Shown: positions 32,766 through 41,069 of the stretch, one piece after another
Layout of the letters: the number at the start of each line of letters is the position of its first letter
Numbering within the stretch: position 1 is the stretch's first letter
DNA from: Candidatus Pelagibacter ubique HIMB058
GTDB lineage: Bacteria; Pseudomonadota; Alphaproteobacteria; Pelagibacterales; Pelagibacteraceae
Assembly: GCA_000419545.1 (NCBI GenBank)
Contig: ATTF01000006.1
Location: 1-51,483, forward strand
Length of the DNA: 51,483 bases
Direction: 5' to 3'
The notes under the pieces: generated by a model
Seen by the model: only the letters and a program-made list of their open reading frames with translations
What the model was told of the DNA's origin: nothing
The model's database searches: none
Translations under genes and position numbers: made by a program

Positions 32766-33722
32766 ATGAGCAACTTAATTACAGACATAAAAAAATTACA
32801 AGATGAAACTTTAAAGAATCTGAAGAGTTCAAAGGCAATAAACACAGTTAGAGCCTATAAATCAGACTTTGAGGATTTCAGTTTATTTTGTGTTAAAAAT
32901 GGATTTAAGAGTATACCAACTGATATAAAGATAGTCTCTTTATACCTAACATATTTATCTAGCAAGGACGTTAAAATCAGCACAATAAAACGCAGGCTGG
33001 TATCGATCAGCGTTTTTCATAAAATGAAAGGCCATTATTTAGATACAAAACATCCTGTAATTATTCAAAATTTCTTAGGTATAAAAAGGAGAAAAGGAGT
33101 AAATCAAAAGGGAAAAAAACCGTTATTAATCAGTAACTTAAAACAAATAATTGATGTTATTAATCAACAAAATGAGCCTGATATTAAAAAATTACGAAAC
33201 AAGGCTTTATTGCTCCTAGGTTTTGCAGGTGGTTTTAGAAGGAACGAATTAATATCATTAAATATAGAGGATTTAGAATTTGTTTTTGAAGGGCTAAAAG
33301 TACATATAAAAAGATCGAAAACGGATCAATTTGGTGAAGGATTTACAAAAGGTATCCCCCACTTTGAAAACTATCTTTATTGTCCAGTTAAAAATTTGAA
33401 AAACTGGCTAAATATATCAAAAATTAAAAAAGGACCTATTTTTGTTAGGTTTTCAAAAGGCTCAAAAATTACAAATATAAGACTTACAGATCAATCCGTG
33501 GCATTAATAATTAAAGAATATTTAACAAAAGCTGGAATAGATAGTAAAAATTACTCAGGTCATAGTTTAAGATCTGGATTCGCTACTTCAGCTGCTGAAG
33601 CAGGAGCAGAAGAAAGAAGCATAATGGCTATGACAGGACATAAATCAACTGAGATGGTAAGAAGATATATTAAAGAAGCTAATCTATTTAAAAATAATGC
33701 GTTAAATAAAATTAAAATGTAA
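32766..33722 (+). CDS. Tyrosine recombinase / phage-type integrase
   Basis: The 318-residue protein has an N-terminal SAM-like DNA-binding domain (about 1-105) and the catalytic domain with all six key positions: R158 (GGFRRNEL), K185 (KRSKTD), H266 and R269 (GHSLRSG), H292 (TGHKS) and nucleophile Y301 (VRRYIKEA). It looks complete and active. It belongs to the broad integrase/Xer group but the gene is not in a Xer context; it stands alone beside a glycan-gene block, so it is likely the integrase of an island. It converges with the GT2 gene, overlapping by 11 bases. Confidence 0.9.
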   Translation: MSNLITDIKKLQDETLKNLKSSKAINTVRAYKSDFEDFSLFCVKNGFKSIPTDIKIVSLYLTYLSSKDVKISTIKRRLVSISVFHKMKGHYLDTKHPVIIQNFLGIKRRKGVNQKGKKPLLISNLKQIIDVINQQNEPDIKKLRNKALLLLGFAGGFRRNELISLNIEDLEFVFEGLKVHIKRSKTDQFGEGFTKGIPHFENYLYCPVKNLKNWLNISKIKKGPIFVRFSKGSKITNIRLTDQSVALIIKEYLTKAGIDSKNYSGHSLRSGFATSAAEAGAEERSIMAMTGHKSTEMVRRYIKEANLFKNNALNKIKM

Positions 33723-34548
33723 AAAAAGACCTAATTTTACATATTATTAATCCAATAATATAATTAAATGAAACCTTGGGTTCATTTAATGGCCCTTTGT
33801 ACTTACTTCTAGATTTTAAATAATGTTTCTTAAAAAATTTAGTAGTAATTCCCCATTTTTTTAAAAAAATTTTATCTCCGCGATTTAGAGTTAAAAATTT
33901 TTTTTTTCGAGTAGTAATTGATCCAAAGTGATAAACTTTAAAATCATTTAGACCTTTAAAAATTCTCACTCCCTCTTTCCATAACTTCATATTAAAATCT
34001 GGATCAGATCCTATACCTGGATTAAATTCTTCACTAAATCCACCTACTCTATCCCATAAAGATTTACTAACAAGGTGAGGCGCAAAATGACTACCTTGAT
34101 GATCAAAATAGTTTAATTCCTTGTATTTACGTAAAAAATCTTCTTCTTGAAAATCAGCAAAAGTGTTTCCAAAATTATAAGTTATATGGCCTGAAAACTT
34201 TTCAATCATAGTTCCTGATAGATAAAAATTATCATGTTTATGAAGTTTTACTTCTCTTAATAAAATTTCATCCCAAAAAGGGCAAAAATACATATCATCA
34301 TGGCTATATAATAGATATTTAGCTGTGCTTAGTTTTGAAGCTTTGTTAATTGAGGAACACAGTCCGATATTTTCATTCGAATGAGTATATTTATAACCAT
34401 TTTTAATAATAAAATCTTTAGTTCCATCTGAACCATCGTTTATATGAAAAATTATTTCATGATTGTACTTTGAGTTATTTGTAAGGCTTTTTAAGCATAA
34501 TTTAAGGTACCCTAAATTATTGAAAGTAGGAATTACTATAGAAAACAT
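33712..34548 (-). CDS. Family 2 glycosyltransferase
   Basis: The 278-residue protein has a GT-A fold: FSIVIPTFNNLGYLKLCLKSL at the N-terminus, IGLCSSINKASKLSTAKYLLYSHDDMYF carrying the DxD-like HDDM metal motif near residue 80, and GGFSEEFNPGIGSDPDFNMKLWKEG as the acceptor-side ED-type motif. No membrane anchor is evident apart from a weakly hydrophobic C-terminus. It should add a sugar to a surface polysaccharide or lipopolysaccharide. It is the last of a tightly overlapping minus-strand set and shares one base with the methyltransferase gene. Confidence 0.85.
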   Translation of the reverse strand: MFSIVIPTFNNLGYLKLCLKSLTNNSKYNHEIIFHINDGSDGTKDFIIKNGYKYTHSNENIGLCSSINKASKLSTAKYLLYSHDDMYFCPFWDEILLREVKLHKHDNFYLSGTMIEKFSGHITYNFGNTFADFQEEDFLRKYKELNYFDHQGSHFAPHLVSKSLWDRVGGFSEEFNPGIGSDPDFNMKLWKEGVRIFKGLNDFKVYHFGSITTRKKKFLTLNRGDKIFLKKWGITTKFFKKHYLKSRSKYKGPLNEPKVSFNYIIGLIICKIRSFFTF

Positions 34549-35351
34549 TAAAATCGGAAAAGCAAAATCTTTTTAAAAAAATTAAAAATATAAAGAAACA
34601 AAGTATATGATTTAAAAATTATCATATATTTAATAAAATATTGCATCTTTCTTTTATTATTTCTTTTTATTTTAGTTAAATATCTTTTATTTTCATAAGA
34701 ATTATTTATTAATAAATTGCTATTAAAATTGATTTTATCTTTTACGATAACTATCATATTATTAAAAAAAGATATGTTTCTTATTAAACCATCATATTTC
34801 GATTTAATATAAAACGGGTTGGCTATCTCCTGAAAATTCACACTATCTGATAATTTTTTAAAATAATTTACTTGTGTATTTGCATATTTTAAATCGAAAG
34901 GATTTCCTCCAAAAAAGTGATTATAACTAGTTTGAGTATCTTCAACAAAATATATTCCTTTATTAGAAAGCGCATCGAACAAAAGATTAAAAGATTTAAT
35001 TACATCAGAAGGGATATGGCTACCGTCATCTATAATAATATCAAATTTTTTATACTTATTAATTAAAAATTTGATAAATTCTTTGTCAGATTGCGAACCC
35101 TGATAAATACTTATTTTTTTTCTATTAAGTTTTCTTTTTTTTAAGTCAATTTTTTTAATATCAATTCCAATGATATTTGAATTTTTAAAATAATCTGACC
35201 AAGCTTTAATTGAAGCACCATCAGATACACCGATTTCTAGAATATTTAATTTTTTTTGTTTTAGATTTTTCAAATAAGGTTCATAAATTAGATGATAACC
35301 GTGATTATATTTATCTGATTTATGTTTTTTAAATAGTTCCTTTAATGACAT
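34548..35351 (-). CDS. SAM-dependent methyltransferase (macrocin/tylosin O-methyltransferase-like)
   Basis: The 267-residue protein has a class I methyltransferase core: LNILEIGVSDGASIKAWSDYF (SAM motif I), IIGIDIK, FDIIIDDGSHIPSDVIKSF and GIYFVEDTQTSY. This pattern resembles sugar O-methyltransferases of the MycE/macrocin group that methylate deoxysugars of natural products and glycans. Set between two glycosyltransferase genes, it most likely methylates a surface glycan residue. The last 50 residues are rich in Lys and aromatic residues and of no known role. Three bases separate it from the upstream GT gene. Confidence 0.78.
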   Translation of the reverse strand: MSLKELFKKHKSDKYNHGYHLIYEPYLKNLKQKKLNILEIGVSDGASIKAWSDYFKNSNIIGIDIKKIDLKKRKLNRKKISIYQGSQSDKEFIKFLINKYKKFDIIIDDGSHIPSDVIKSFNLLFDALSNKGIYFVEDTQTSYNHFFGGNPFDLKYANTQVNYFKKLSDSVNFQEIANPFYIKSKYDGLIRNISFFNNMIVIVKDKINFNSNLLINNSYENKRYLTKIKRNNKRKMQYFIKYMIIFKSYTLFLYIFNFFKKILLFRF

Positions 35352-35354
35352 AAA

Positions 35355-37472
35355 TTAGATTTTATTTTCCCAAAAATATTTTTTACTATAATTTTTATAG
35401 GTTTTATTTATTATAAACTCTGCAATTGTTTTAGAATTAAAATATTTATGGTATTTTAATCTTCCTTTTTTGGCTATTTTTCTTCTTAGTTTATCGTTTT
35501 TGCTAAGTTTATTAATTTTTTCAGCCAAATCTTTTAAGCTTTTATATGTAACAATTTCATTTTTGTTTAAAAAATTATTAAAACGAGTTTTTTCATCTAC
35601 TAAAACTGTCAAACCATTACCAATTATTTGAGCAAATCTATCACTGCTATAGTATTTTGCTGTTTTTCCTTGGCTTAAGTTTAAGCCCATTTTCGAATTT
35701 GAAATCTTATTAATAAAATTATCTGCCCAAATAGGCTGATTATTATTCATGCCATAAAGATCATATTTAACATTTGGTGTCATTTTCATAAGATCTTGAA
35801 TAAACGTTTCTCTTTCATCAAATTTTCCTTTTTTTAAAACACCTCTATGAACACCATGGCTCATAGCAAAAAAAACATCATTATTTAAATTTGATTTTTG
35901 GTCATTTTTTAATTTTTCAAATGACTCATCAACAGGATTAGGGAGATAATAAATCGGTTTTTCTTTATCGGTATTTATGCTTTTAGGATCGCTTGTGCAA
36001 AAATTTGCATCCATTAGGTCTAATTTATGTTTAAATCTATTCAAATTTTTCATCCATCTATGATCCATTCTATCTAGGAACCATTGACATAATTTTATGT
36101 CTGGATATGTTTTTTTGATAAATTTGATTGTTTCTCTTTTAATCAAGTCTGCATGTCCAAATATGATTAAATCAGGCAGATAATTACTTATGACTTCGAT
36201 AAATTTATTGTTAAGTCTTTTTGATCCATCAATATCACCTATATTTCTGTAATAACTAACTATATCTCTATCACTAAATTCTAAAACGCTATGTTTAAGT
36301 CTTATAAGTCCATTGTTTATTCTTTTTCCAGTATTGTAGAAAAGTCTTCCATTATGTCTTTCATTAAAATTAGTTACATGTAAAATTTTTAATTTTTTTC
36401 CATTTATTTTGTTTTGAAATCTGTTTTCAATTAATTTACTTCTGTAATCATCAATCTGTAATGTTGCGTTTTTATGCGTTAAGTAAAAGTTTGATAAAGA
36501 TAATTTTTGTAATTCTTTTCTAAAAGATTTATTATTAATTAATTTTATTATTGAGTCATAAATATTCTTTTTATTTAATTTTTGTACTATGATACCATTA
36601 GTAATTGTTTCAGGAAGACCTCCTCTATTAGTAATAATAACAGCGCAACCACAACTGGCGGACTCTAAACTTGTTCTTCCAAATGGCTCTTCCCATCTTG
36701 AACAAACCACTGATATAGAAGTTTTTTTAAAAATATTTAAAACATCTTTGTGTTCTTTAAAACCTAAGTTTGTTAGACGCTCATGGTTAAATTCTATATT
36801 TTCCCTTTCCTCGTCGCCTATTACAATTGCCTTCCAATTTTTATTCTCATTTAAAACATCAATTATTGCTGACCCAAATACATCATACCCTTTTGCTTTA
36901 TTTAGCTTTCCTACAAAAGTAATTATATTTTCTTTTTTATTTAAATTTACTTTTTGTAAGTCAGCGCTTTGTTTGATTACTATTAATTTTGGTGATTTTA
37001 TATAAATAGTATCTAATTTTGTTAAAAATCTATTTTTAGACCATTCGCTATTAAAAATTATTCTGGAACATTTATTTATTAATTCAACTCTCTCATTTAC
37101 TGATTTAGAGCCGCTCATACTTAATGGGTCATTATGAAAGTAAAGTATCTTTTTTGATTTATTATTAGGTAACAAAGAAATATAGATGGGCCTATTATGC
37201 ACCTCTATAATGTCAGAAGGTTTTTTAGACTCAAGTTTTATAAAATTATCAATATAATTTGATGTTTGACTACCTATACCTAAAATTTTCTTTTGTATTG
37301 GTATATTTATATATTTTAATTTAAATTTTTTTTTATATTCTGTATTTCCATAAACTGTTATAAATTTCTTAAATTTACTTTTTTGAGTAACAGCGTTTAA
37401 AAAAATAGAAACTGCTCCAGGATATACAGGAGAAAAATTTTCTTTATAAGGCAACAGAATTGAAATTTTCAT
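35355..37472 (-). CDS. Two-domain glycosyltransferase (GT4-like plus CgeB-like)
   Basis: The 705-residue protein joins two glycosyltransferase units. Residues 1-345 form a GT4/GT-B unit with IITFVGKLNKAKGYDVF, then SRWEEPFGRTSLESASCGCAVI with the E-x7-E pair (E262, E270). From about residue 353 (KILHVTNFNERHNG) a second unit begins, with LPDLIIFGHADLI, LCQWFLDRMDHRW, YYLPNPVDESF and a C-terminal FAQIIGNGLTVLVDE typical of CgeB-type transferases. It may add two sugars in succession to a surface glycan. Its start lies inside the GIY-YIG gene by 29 bases. Confidence 0.8.
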   Translation of the reverse strand: MKISILLPYKENFSPVYPGAVSIFLNAVTQKSKFKKFITVYGNTEYKKKFKLKYINIPIQKKILGIGSQTSNYIDNFIKLESKKPSDIIEVHNRPIYISLLPNNKSKKILYFHNDPLSMSGSKSVNERVELINKCSRIIFNSEWSKNRFLTKLDTIYIKSPKLIVIKQSADLQKVNLNKKENIITFVGKLNKAKGYDVFGSAIIDVLNENKNWKAIVIGDEERENIEFNHERLTNLGFKEHKDVLNIFKKTSISVVCSRWEEPFGRTSLESASCGCAVIITNRGGLPETITNGIIVQKLNKKNIYDSIIKLINNKSFRKELQKLSLSNFYLTHKNATLQIDDYRSKLIENRFQNKINGKKLKILHVTNFNERHNGRLFYNTGKRINNGLIRLKHSVLEFSDRDIVSYYRNIGDIDGSKRLNNKFIEVISNYLPDLIIFGHADLIKRETIKFIKKTYPDIKLCQWFLDRMDHRWMKNLNRFKHKLDLMDANFCTSDPKSINTDKEKPIYYLPNPVDESFEKLKNDQKSNLNNDVFFAMSHGVHRGVLKKGKFDERETFIQDLMKMTPNVKYDLYGMNNNQPIWADNFINKISNSKMGLNLSQGKTAKYYSSDRFAQIIGNGLTVLVDEKTRFNNFLNKNEIVTYKSLKDLAEKINKLSKNDKLRRKIAKKGRLKYHKYFNSKTIAEFIINKTYKNYSKKYFWENKI

Positions 37473-37707
37473 TTTTAATTTTATTTCTAATTGTTCTATT
37501 TTTCTTTATATAATATTCTCTTAAAATAGCTTTATTTTTTGATGTAAATTTTTCCTTATAAATTAATTTCCATTTTCTCCCCCTAGTAAATTTAGCACCT
37601 TTTCCAGTGTTATGAAGATTGATTCTATTTTTTAGGTTACTTGTATACCCAACATATGAAACAGGTTTATCGCCCTTAGATAAGAGCATATAAACATAGA
37701 AAGCCAT
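37444..37707 (-). CDS. GIY-YIG domain protein (UPF0213/YhbQ-like)
   Basis: The 87-residue protein is a single GIY-YIG domain: FYVYMLLSKGDKPVSYVGYTSNLKNRINLHNTGKGAKFTRGRKWKLIY shows the paired strands, the catalytic Arg (NR in LKNRI) and the KGAKFT segment common in small bacterial members. Some are structure-selective nucleases; others have no known role. It lies at the far edge of the glycan block from the tyrosine recombinase. Its 3' end overlaps the following glycosyltransferase gene by 29 bases in another frame. Confidence 0.85.
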   Translation of the reverse strand: MAFYVYMLLSKGDKPVSYVGYTSNLKNRINLHNTGKGAKFTRGRKWKLIYKEKFTSKNKAILREYYIKKNRTIRNKIKNENFNSVAL

Positions 37708-37727
37708 TAGTTATATATTGTAAATTT

Positions 37728-39173
37728 TTATTCGTAAGAAATACCAAAGTGCGTATATTTGATATTTAGATAGTCTTTAATAGCCATTGAGCCACCTTCT
37801 CTTCCATAACCTGTTTGCTTTATGCCTCCAAATGGAGCTTCAGCTACAGCTACAGCAGGAGTATTGACTGCCACACAGCCTGTTTCTAAAATTTCTGAAG
37901 CCTCATTAGCTTTCTTGAGATCAGTGGTATAAACATAGCTACATAAACCAAGGTCATTGTCATTTGCTCTTTTCATTACTTCATCAAAATTTTTAAAAGT
38001 TAAAATTGGAACTATTGGACCAAAAGGCTCTTCCTTCATTACTGTAAAATTATCTTTAACATCATCAAATATTGTAGGTTCATAAAAATACCCTTTGTTA
38101 AATTTTGCTGCTCTTTTACCTCCTAATAAAACTTTTCCTCCTTCTTTCTTTGTAGTTTCAACTAATTTTTCTACACCTTCTAATCTTTGTTTTGTACATA
38201 AAGGGCCAAGTAAAGTGTCTTTGTCCATTCCATTTCCAATTTTTAGTTTTTTTGTTTTTTCTACCATTAAATTAGCAAACTCATCTTTCTTCTTTTCATG
38301 AATATAAAATCTGTTTGGTGATATACAAACTTGACCATTATTCCTAAATTTAGCTGTAATTGCCATGTCAGTTACTTTATTTAAATCTACATCATCAAAT
38401 ACAATGAAAGGAGAATGACCACTTAACTCCATTGTAACTCTTTGAACTTTATCAGCAGCTTGTTTTAATATAAGTTTTCCAACTCTTGTTGATCCTGTAA
38501 TCGAAATCTTTTTTACAATATCTGATTTTATAAGTTCTTCAGAAATACCAGCTGGATCACCAGATAATAAATTTACTACTCCTGGAGGAACACCTGCTTC
38601 CCTACAAATATCTACAATCTCCATTACACTTCCTGGTGTTATTACGTCAGGTTTAACAATAACAGAACAACCAGCGGCTAAAGCAGTAGAAATTTTTCTA
38701 GAAGCAAGTATTACTGGAAAATTCCAAGGAACTAAAGCTGCAACAACACCAACGGGTTGATATATTACGTGTATACGTGTGTTAGGAAAACGACTTTGGT
38801 TTATTTCACCAAAAATTCTTTTTGTTTCTTCTGAATTCCATTCAAAAATATCTGCAGCACCCCCTACTTCACCTGGCCCCTCTGTTAATGGTTTGCCGAC
38901 TTCTAATGTTAACCATTTAGATAAAACATCTACTCTTTGTCTAATTAATTCTGAAATTTTTCTTATAACTTTTGATCGTTCCCATGGTGAAGTGTTTCTC
39001 CAAACTTGCAGACCTTTCTCAGCTGATTTTAATGCTCTTTGAACATCAGTGCTATTTGCTTTAGAAGCCTTACCAATAATTTCCTCATTTGCTGGATTAA
39101 TTACATCGTAAGTTTCATTACTAGCAGATTTTTGCCATTTACCATCGATGAACTGTCCAAATTTTTCGTACAT
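37728..39173 (-). CDS. NAD(P)-dependent aldehyde dehydrogenase (GabD-like)
   Basis: The 481-residue enzyme has the ALDH fold with PWNFP (149-153), KISITGSTRVGK, catalytic E249 in MELSGHSP and nucleophile C283 in NNGQVCISPNR, and a C-terminal EAPFGGIKQTGYGREGG. Motifs are closest to the succinate-semialdehyde dehydrogenase (GabD) group rather than CoA-acylating methylmalonate-semialdehyde dehydrogenase (IolA/MmsA). It is divergent from iolD with a 46-base gap, so a role with the cyclitol pathway, oxidising a semialdehyde product, is inferred from location. Confidence 0.85.
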   Translation of the reverse strand: MYEKFGQFIDGKWQKSASNETYDVINPANEEIIGKASKANSTDVQRALKSAEKGLQVWRNTSPWERSKVIRKISELIRQRVDVLSKWLTLEVGKPLTEGPGEVGGAADIFEWNSEETKRIFGEINQSRFPNTRIHVIYQPVGVVAALVPWNFPVILASRKISTALAAGCSVIVKPDVITPGSVMEIVDICREAGVPPGVVNLLSGDPAGISEELIKSDIVKKISITGSTRVGKLILKQAADKVQRVTMELSGHSPFIVFDDVDLNKVTDMAITAKFRNNGQVCISPNRFYIHEKKKDEFANLMVEKTKKLKIGNGMDKDTLLGPLCTKQRLEGVEKLVETTKKEGGKVLLGGKRAAKFNKGYFYEPTIFDDVKDNFTVMKEEPFGPIVPILTFKNFDEVMKRANDNDLGLCSYVYTTDLKKANEASEILETGCVAVNTPAVAVAEAPFGGIKQTGYGREGGSMAIKDYLNIKYTHFGISYE

Positions 39174-39213
39174 ATTAAGTTGAAATAAGATATTTAATTA
39201 ATTAGTTTATATT
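39172..39213. promoter_or_regulatory. Two half-sites shared with the iolG/iolE palindrome
   Basis: ATATTAAGTTGAAATA (39172-39187) matches the left half of the iolG/iolE palindrome (GTATTAAGTTGATATT) at 13 of 16 positions, and TTAATTAGTTTATATT (39198-39213) matches the right half read on the other strand, with AGTTTATATT identical. Both point the same way. The first copy begins at the ALDH start codon and both sit in the 46-base gap between divergent ALDH and iolD, where a regulator would act on both genes. Confidence 0.5.
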
Positions 39214-39219
39214 GAATTT

Positions 39220-41064
39220 ATGAAAAACATTCAACTCACTTGTGCTCACGCTTTAGTGAGATTTCTAATTGCCCAAAAGACTTTAATTGAAGGAAAAAAA
39301 TTGCCTTTATTTCCAGGAGTGTTTGGAATTTTTGGACATGGAAATGTTGCTTGTTTGGGTCAAGCTTTACAAGAAAATCAAAAAGATTTGCCAACTTGGA
39401 GAGGTCACCATGAACAAAACATGGCTCTAACTGGGATTGCGTATTCAAGAGCGAAAAGAAGAAAGCAAATTTTTGTAGCCACTTCTTCAGTAGGACCAGG
39501 ATCAACTAATATGATAACAGCAGCAGCTGTTGCAATGAGTAACAGGCTTCCAATTCTATTTTTACCGGGCGATACTTTTGCAAATAGAATGCCAGATCCT
39601 GTATTACAACAAGTTGAGCATTTTAATAATCCAGGAATTACACAAAACGATGGTTTTAAACCAGTCGTAAGATACTTTGATAGGATAACAAGACCAGAAC
39701 AGATAATTTCTAGTTTGCAACAAGCTATTCAAGTAATGTTAGATCCTGCTGATTGTGGACCTGCATGTATTTCTTTAAGCCAGGATGTTCAAGGTGAAGT
39801 GTATGAATATCCCGAAGAATTTTTTAAAGAGAGAATTCATACAATAAGAAGACCAAAACCAGATGATTTTCAAATTAAAGAGGCAGCTGAGTTAATAAAA
39901 AAATCTAAAAAACCAATTATCATTGCTGGTGGCGGAGTCTTATATTCAGATGCAACAGATGAGTTAAGTGACTTTGCAAAAAAACATAACATACCGGTTA
40001 CTCAGACGGTTATGGGTTATTCTTCTCTTAAAAAAGATCATTCTCATTATTTAGGTGCTATAGGTGGATTAGGAAGTAAAGCCGCTAATAACTTAAGTAA
40101 AGAAACTGACACTGCTATAGCTATAGGAACTAAATTAGCAGATTTTACTACTGGCTCATGGGCAAATTTTGAAAATCCTAATTTTAAATTAGTCTCTATA
40201 AATGCAGCTAGATTTGATGCTAACAAACATATGGCCCAGGCTGTTGTTGGTGATGCTAAAGTTTCTTTAATTGAATTGTCTCAGGCTCTAGGGAGCTGGA
40301 AGGCAGATGATAATTGGTACAAAAAATCTAGAGCAGAGCTTAAAGATTGGGACTCTTATGTAGATAAACATAGCGGTCCTACTAATCAAAAACTACCTAG
40401 TTATGCTCAAGTCATAGGCGCTTGCTATAGAAACTCAGATCCATCCGATATAGCCGTAACAGCAGCGGGTGGACTTGTTGGAGAAGTAATACAAGTATGG
40501 AAACCGAGGGAGCTTAACACTCATGAAACTGAATGGGGTTTTAGTTGCATGAGTTACGAAATTTCAGGTGCACTTGGAATTAAAATGGCAAATCCAGATA
40601 AAGAAGTTGTATCATTTGTTGGAGATGGATCTTATCTTTTATACAATTCTGATATTTATAGTTCTGTTATAACTAATAACAAATTAATAATAATAGTATG
40701 TGATAACGGAGGTCATGCTGTCATAAATAGACTTCAATTATACAAAGGCGGAAAAGAATTTAATTGTTTATTAAAAAGTTCAAAAACTCCTAATTTAGTT
40801 CCAGTTGATTTTGCAGCACATGCTAAAAGTATGGGTGCAGATGGTGAACAAGTCAGTTCTATTTCAGAACTAGAAGAAGCTTTTAAAAGAGCGAAGAAAT
40901 CAAAGAAGACTTATGTTATATCAATTCAAACAGATGGGTACCAATGGTTGGAAGGATCTGCTTATTGGGAAAGCCCTACTCTAGGAATACCATCAACAGA
41001 AGAAAATAAAAAATCACTCAAAGAACACCTAGAAGGTAAAAAGAAACAAAGAAAAGGTGTTTAA
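39220..41064 (+). CDS. iolD: 3D-(3,5/4)-trihydroxycyclohexane-1,2-dione hydrolase
   Basis: The 614-residue thiamine-diphosphate enzyme opens the ring of trihydroxycyclohexanedione to give 5-deoxy-glucuronate in inositol breakdown. It begins with LTCAHALVRFLIAQK, has GHHEQNMALTGIAYSRAKRRKQI with the TPP-activating Glu, SVGPGSTNMITAA, and the cofactor-binding FVGDGSYLLYNSDIYSSV in the C-terminal third. Length and motifs agree with IolD rather than acetolactate synthase. It is divergent from the ALDH gene and followed after 5 bases by a Gfo/Idh/MocA gene. Confidence 0.94.
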   Translation: MKNIQLTCAHALVRFLIAQKTLIEGKKLPLFPGVFGIFGHGNVACLGQALQENQKDLPTWRGHHEQNMALTGIAYSRAKRRKQIFVATSSVGPGSTNMITAAAVAMSNRLPILFLPGDTFANRMPDPVLQQVEHFNNPGITQNDGFKPVVRYFDRITRPEQIISSLQQAIQVMLDPADCGPACISLSQDVQGEVYEYPEEFFKERIHTIRRPKPDDFQIKEAAELIKKSKKPIIIAGGGVLYSDATDELSDFAKKHNIPVTQTVMGYSSLKKDHSHYLGAIGGLGSKAANNLSKETDTAIAIGTKLADFTTGSWANFENPNFKLVSINAARFDANKHMAQAVVGDAKVSLIELSQALGSWKADDNWYKKSRAELKDWDSYVDKHSGPTNQKLPSYAQVIGACYRNSDPSDIAVTAAGGLVGEVIQVWKPRELNTHETEWGFSCMSYEISGALGIKMANPDKEVVSFVGDGSYLLYNSDIYSSVITNNKLIIIVCDNGGHAVINRLQLYKGGKEFNCLLKSSKTPNLVPVDFAAHAKSMGADGEQVSSISELEEAFKRAKKSKKTYVISIQTDGYQWLEGSAYWESPTLGIPSTEENKKSLKEHLEGKKKQRKGV

Positions 41065-41069
41065 ATTAC

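Noticed and set aside
32766-33722. Housekeeping XerC or XerD
   Set aside because: The protein has the catalytic residues, but sits alone beside a glycan island and looks more like an element integrase; the point is open without comparison to other recombinases in the genome.
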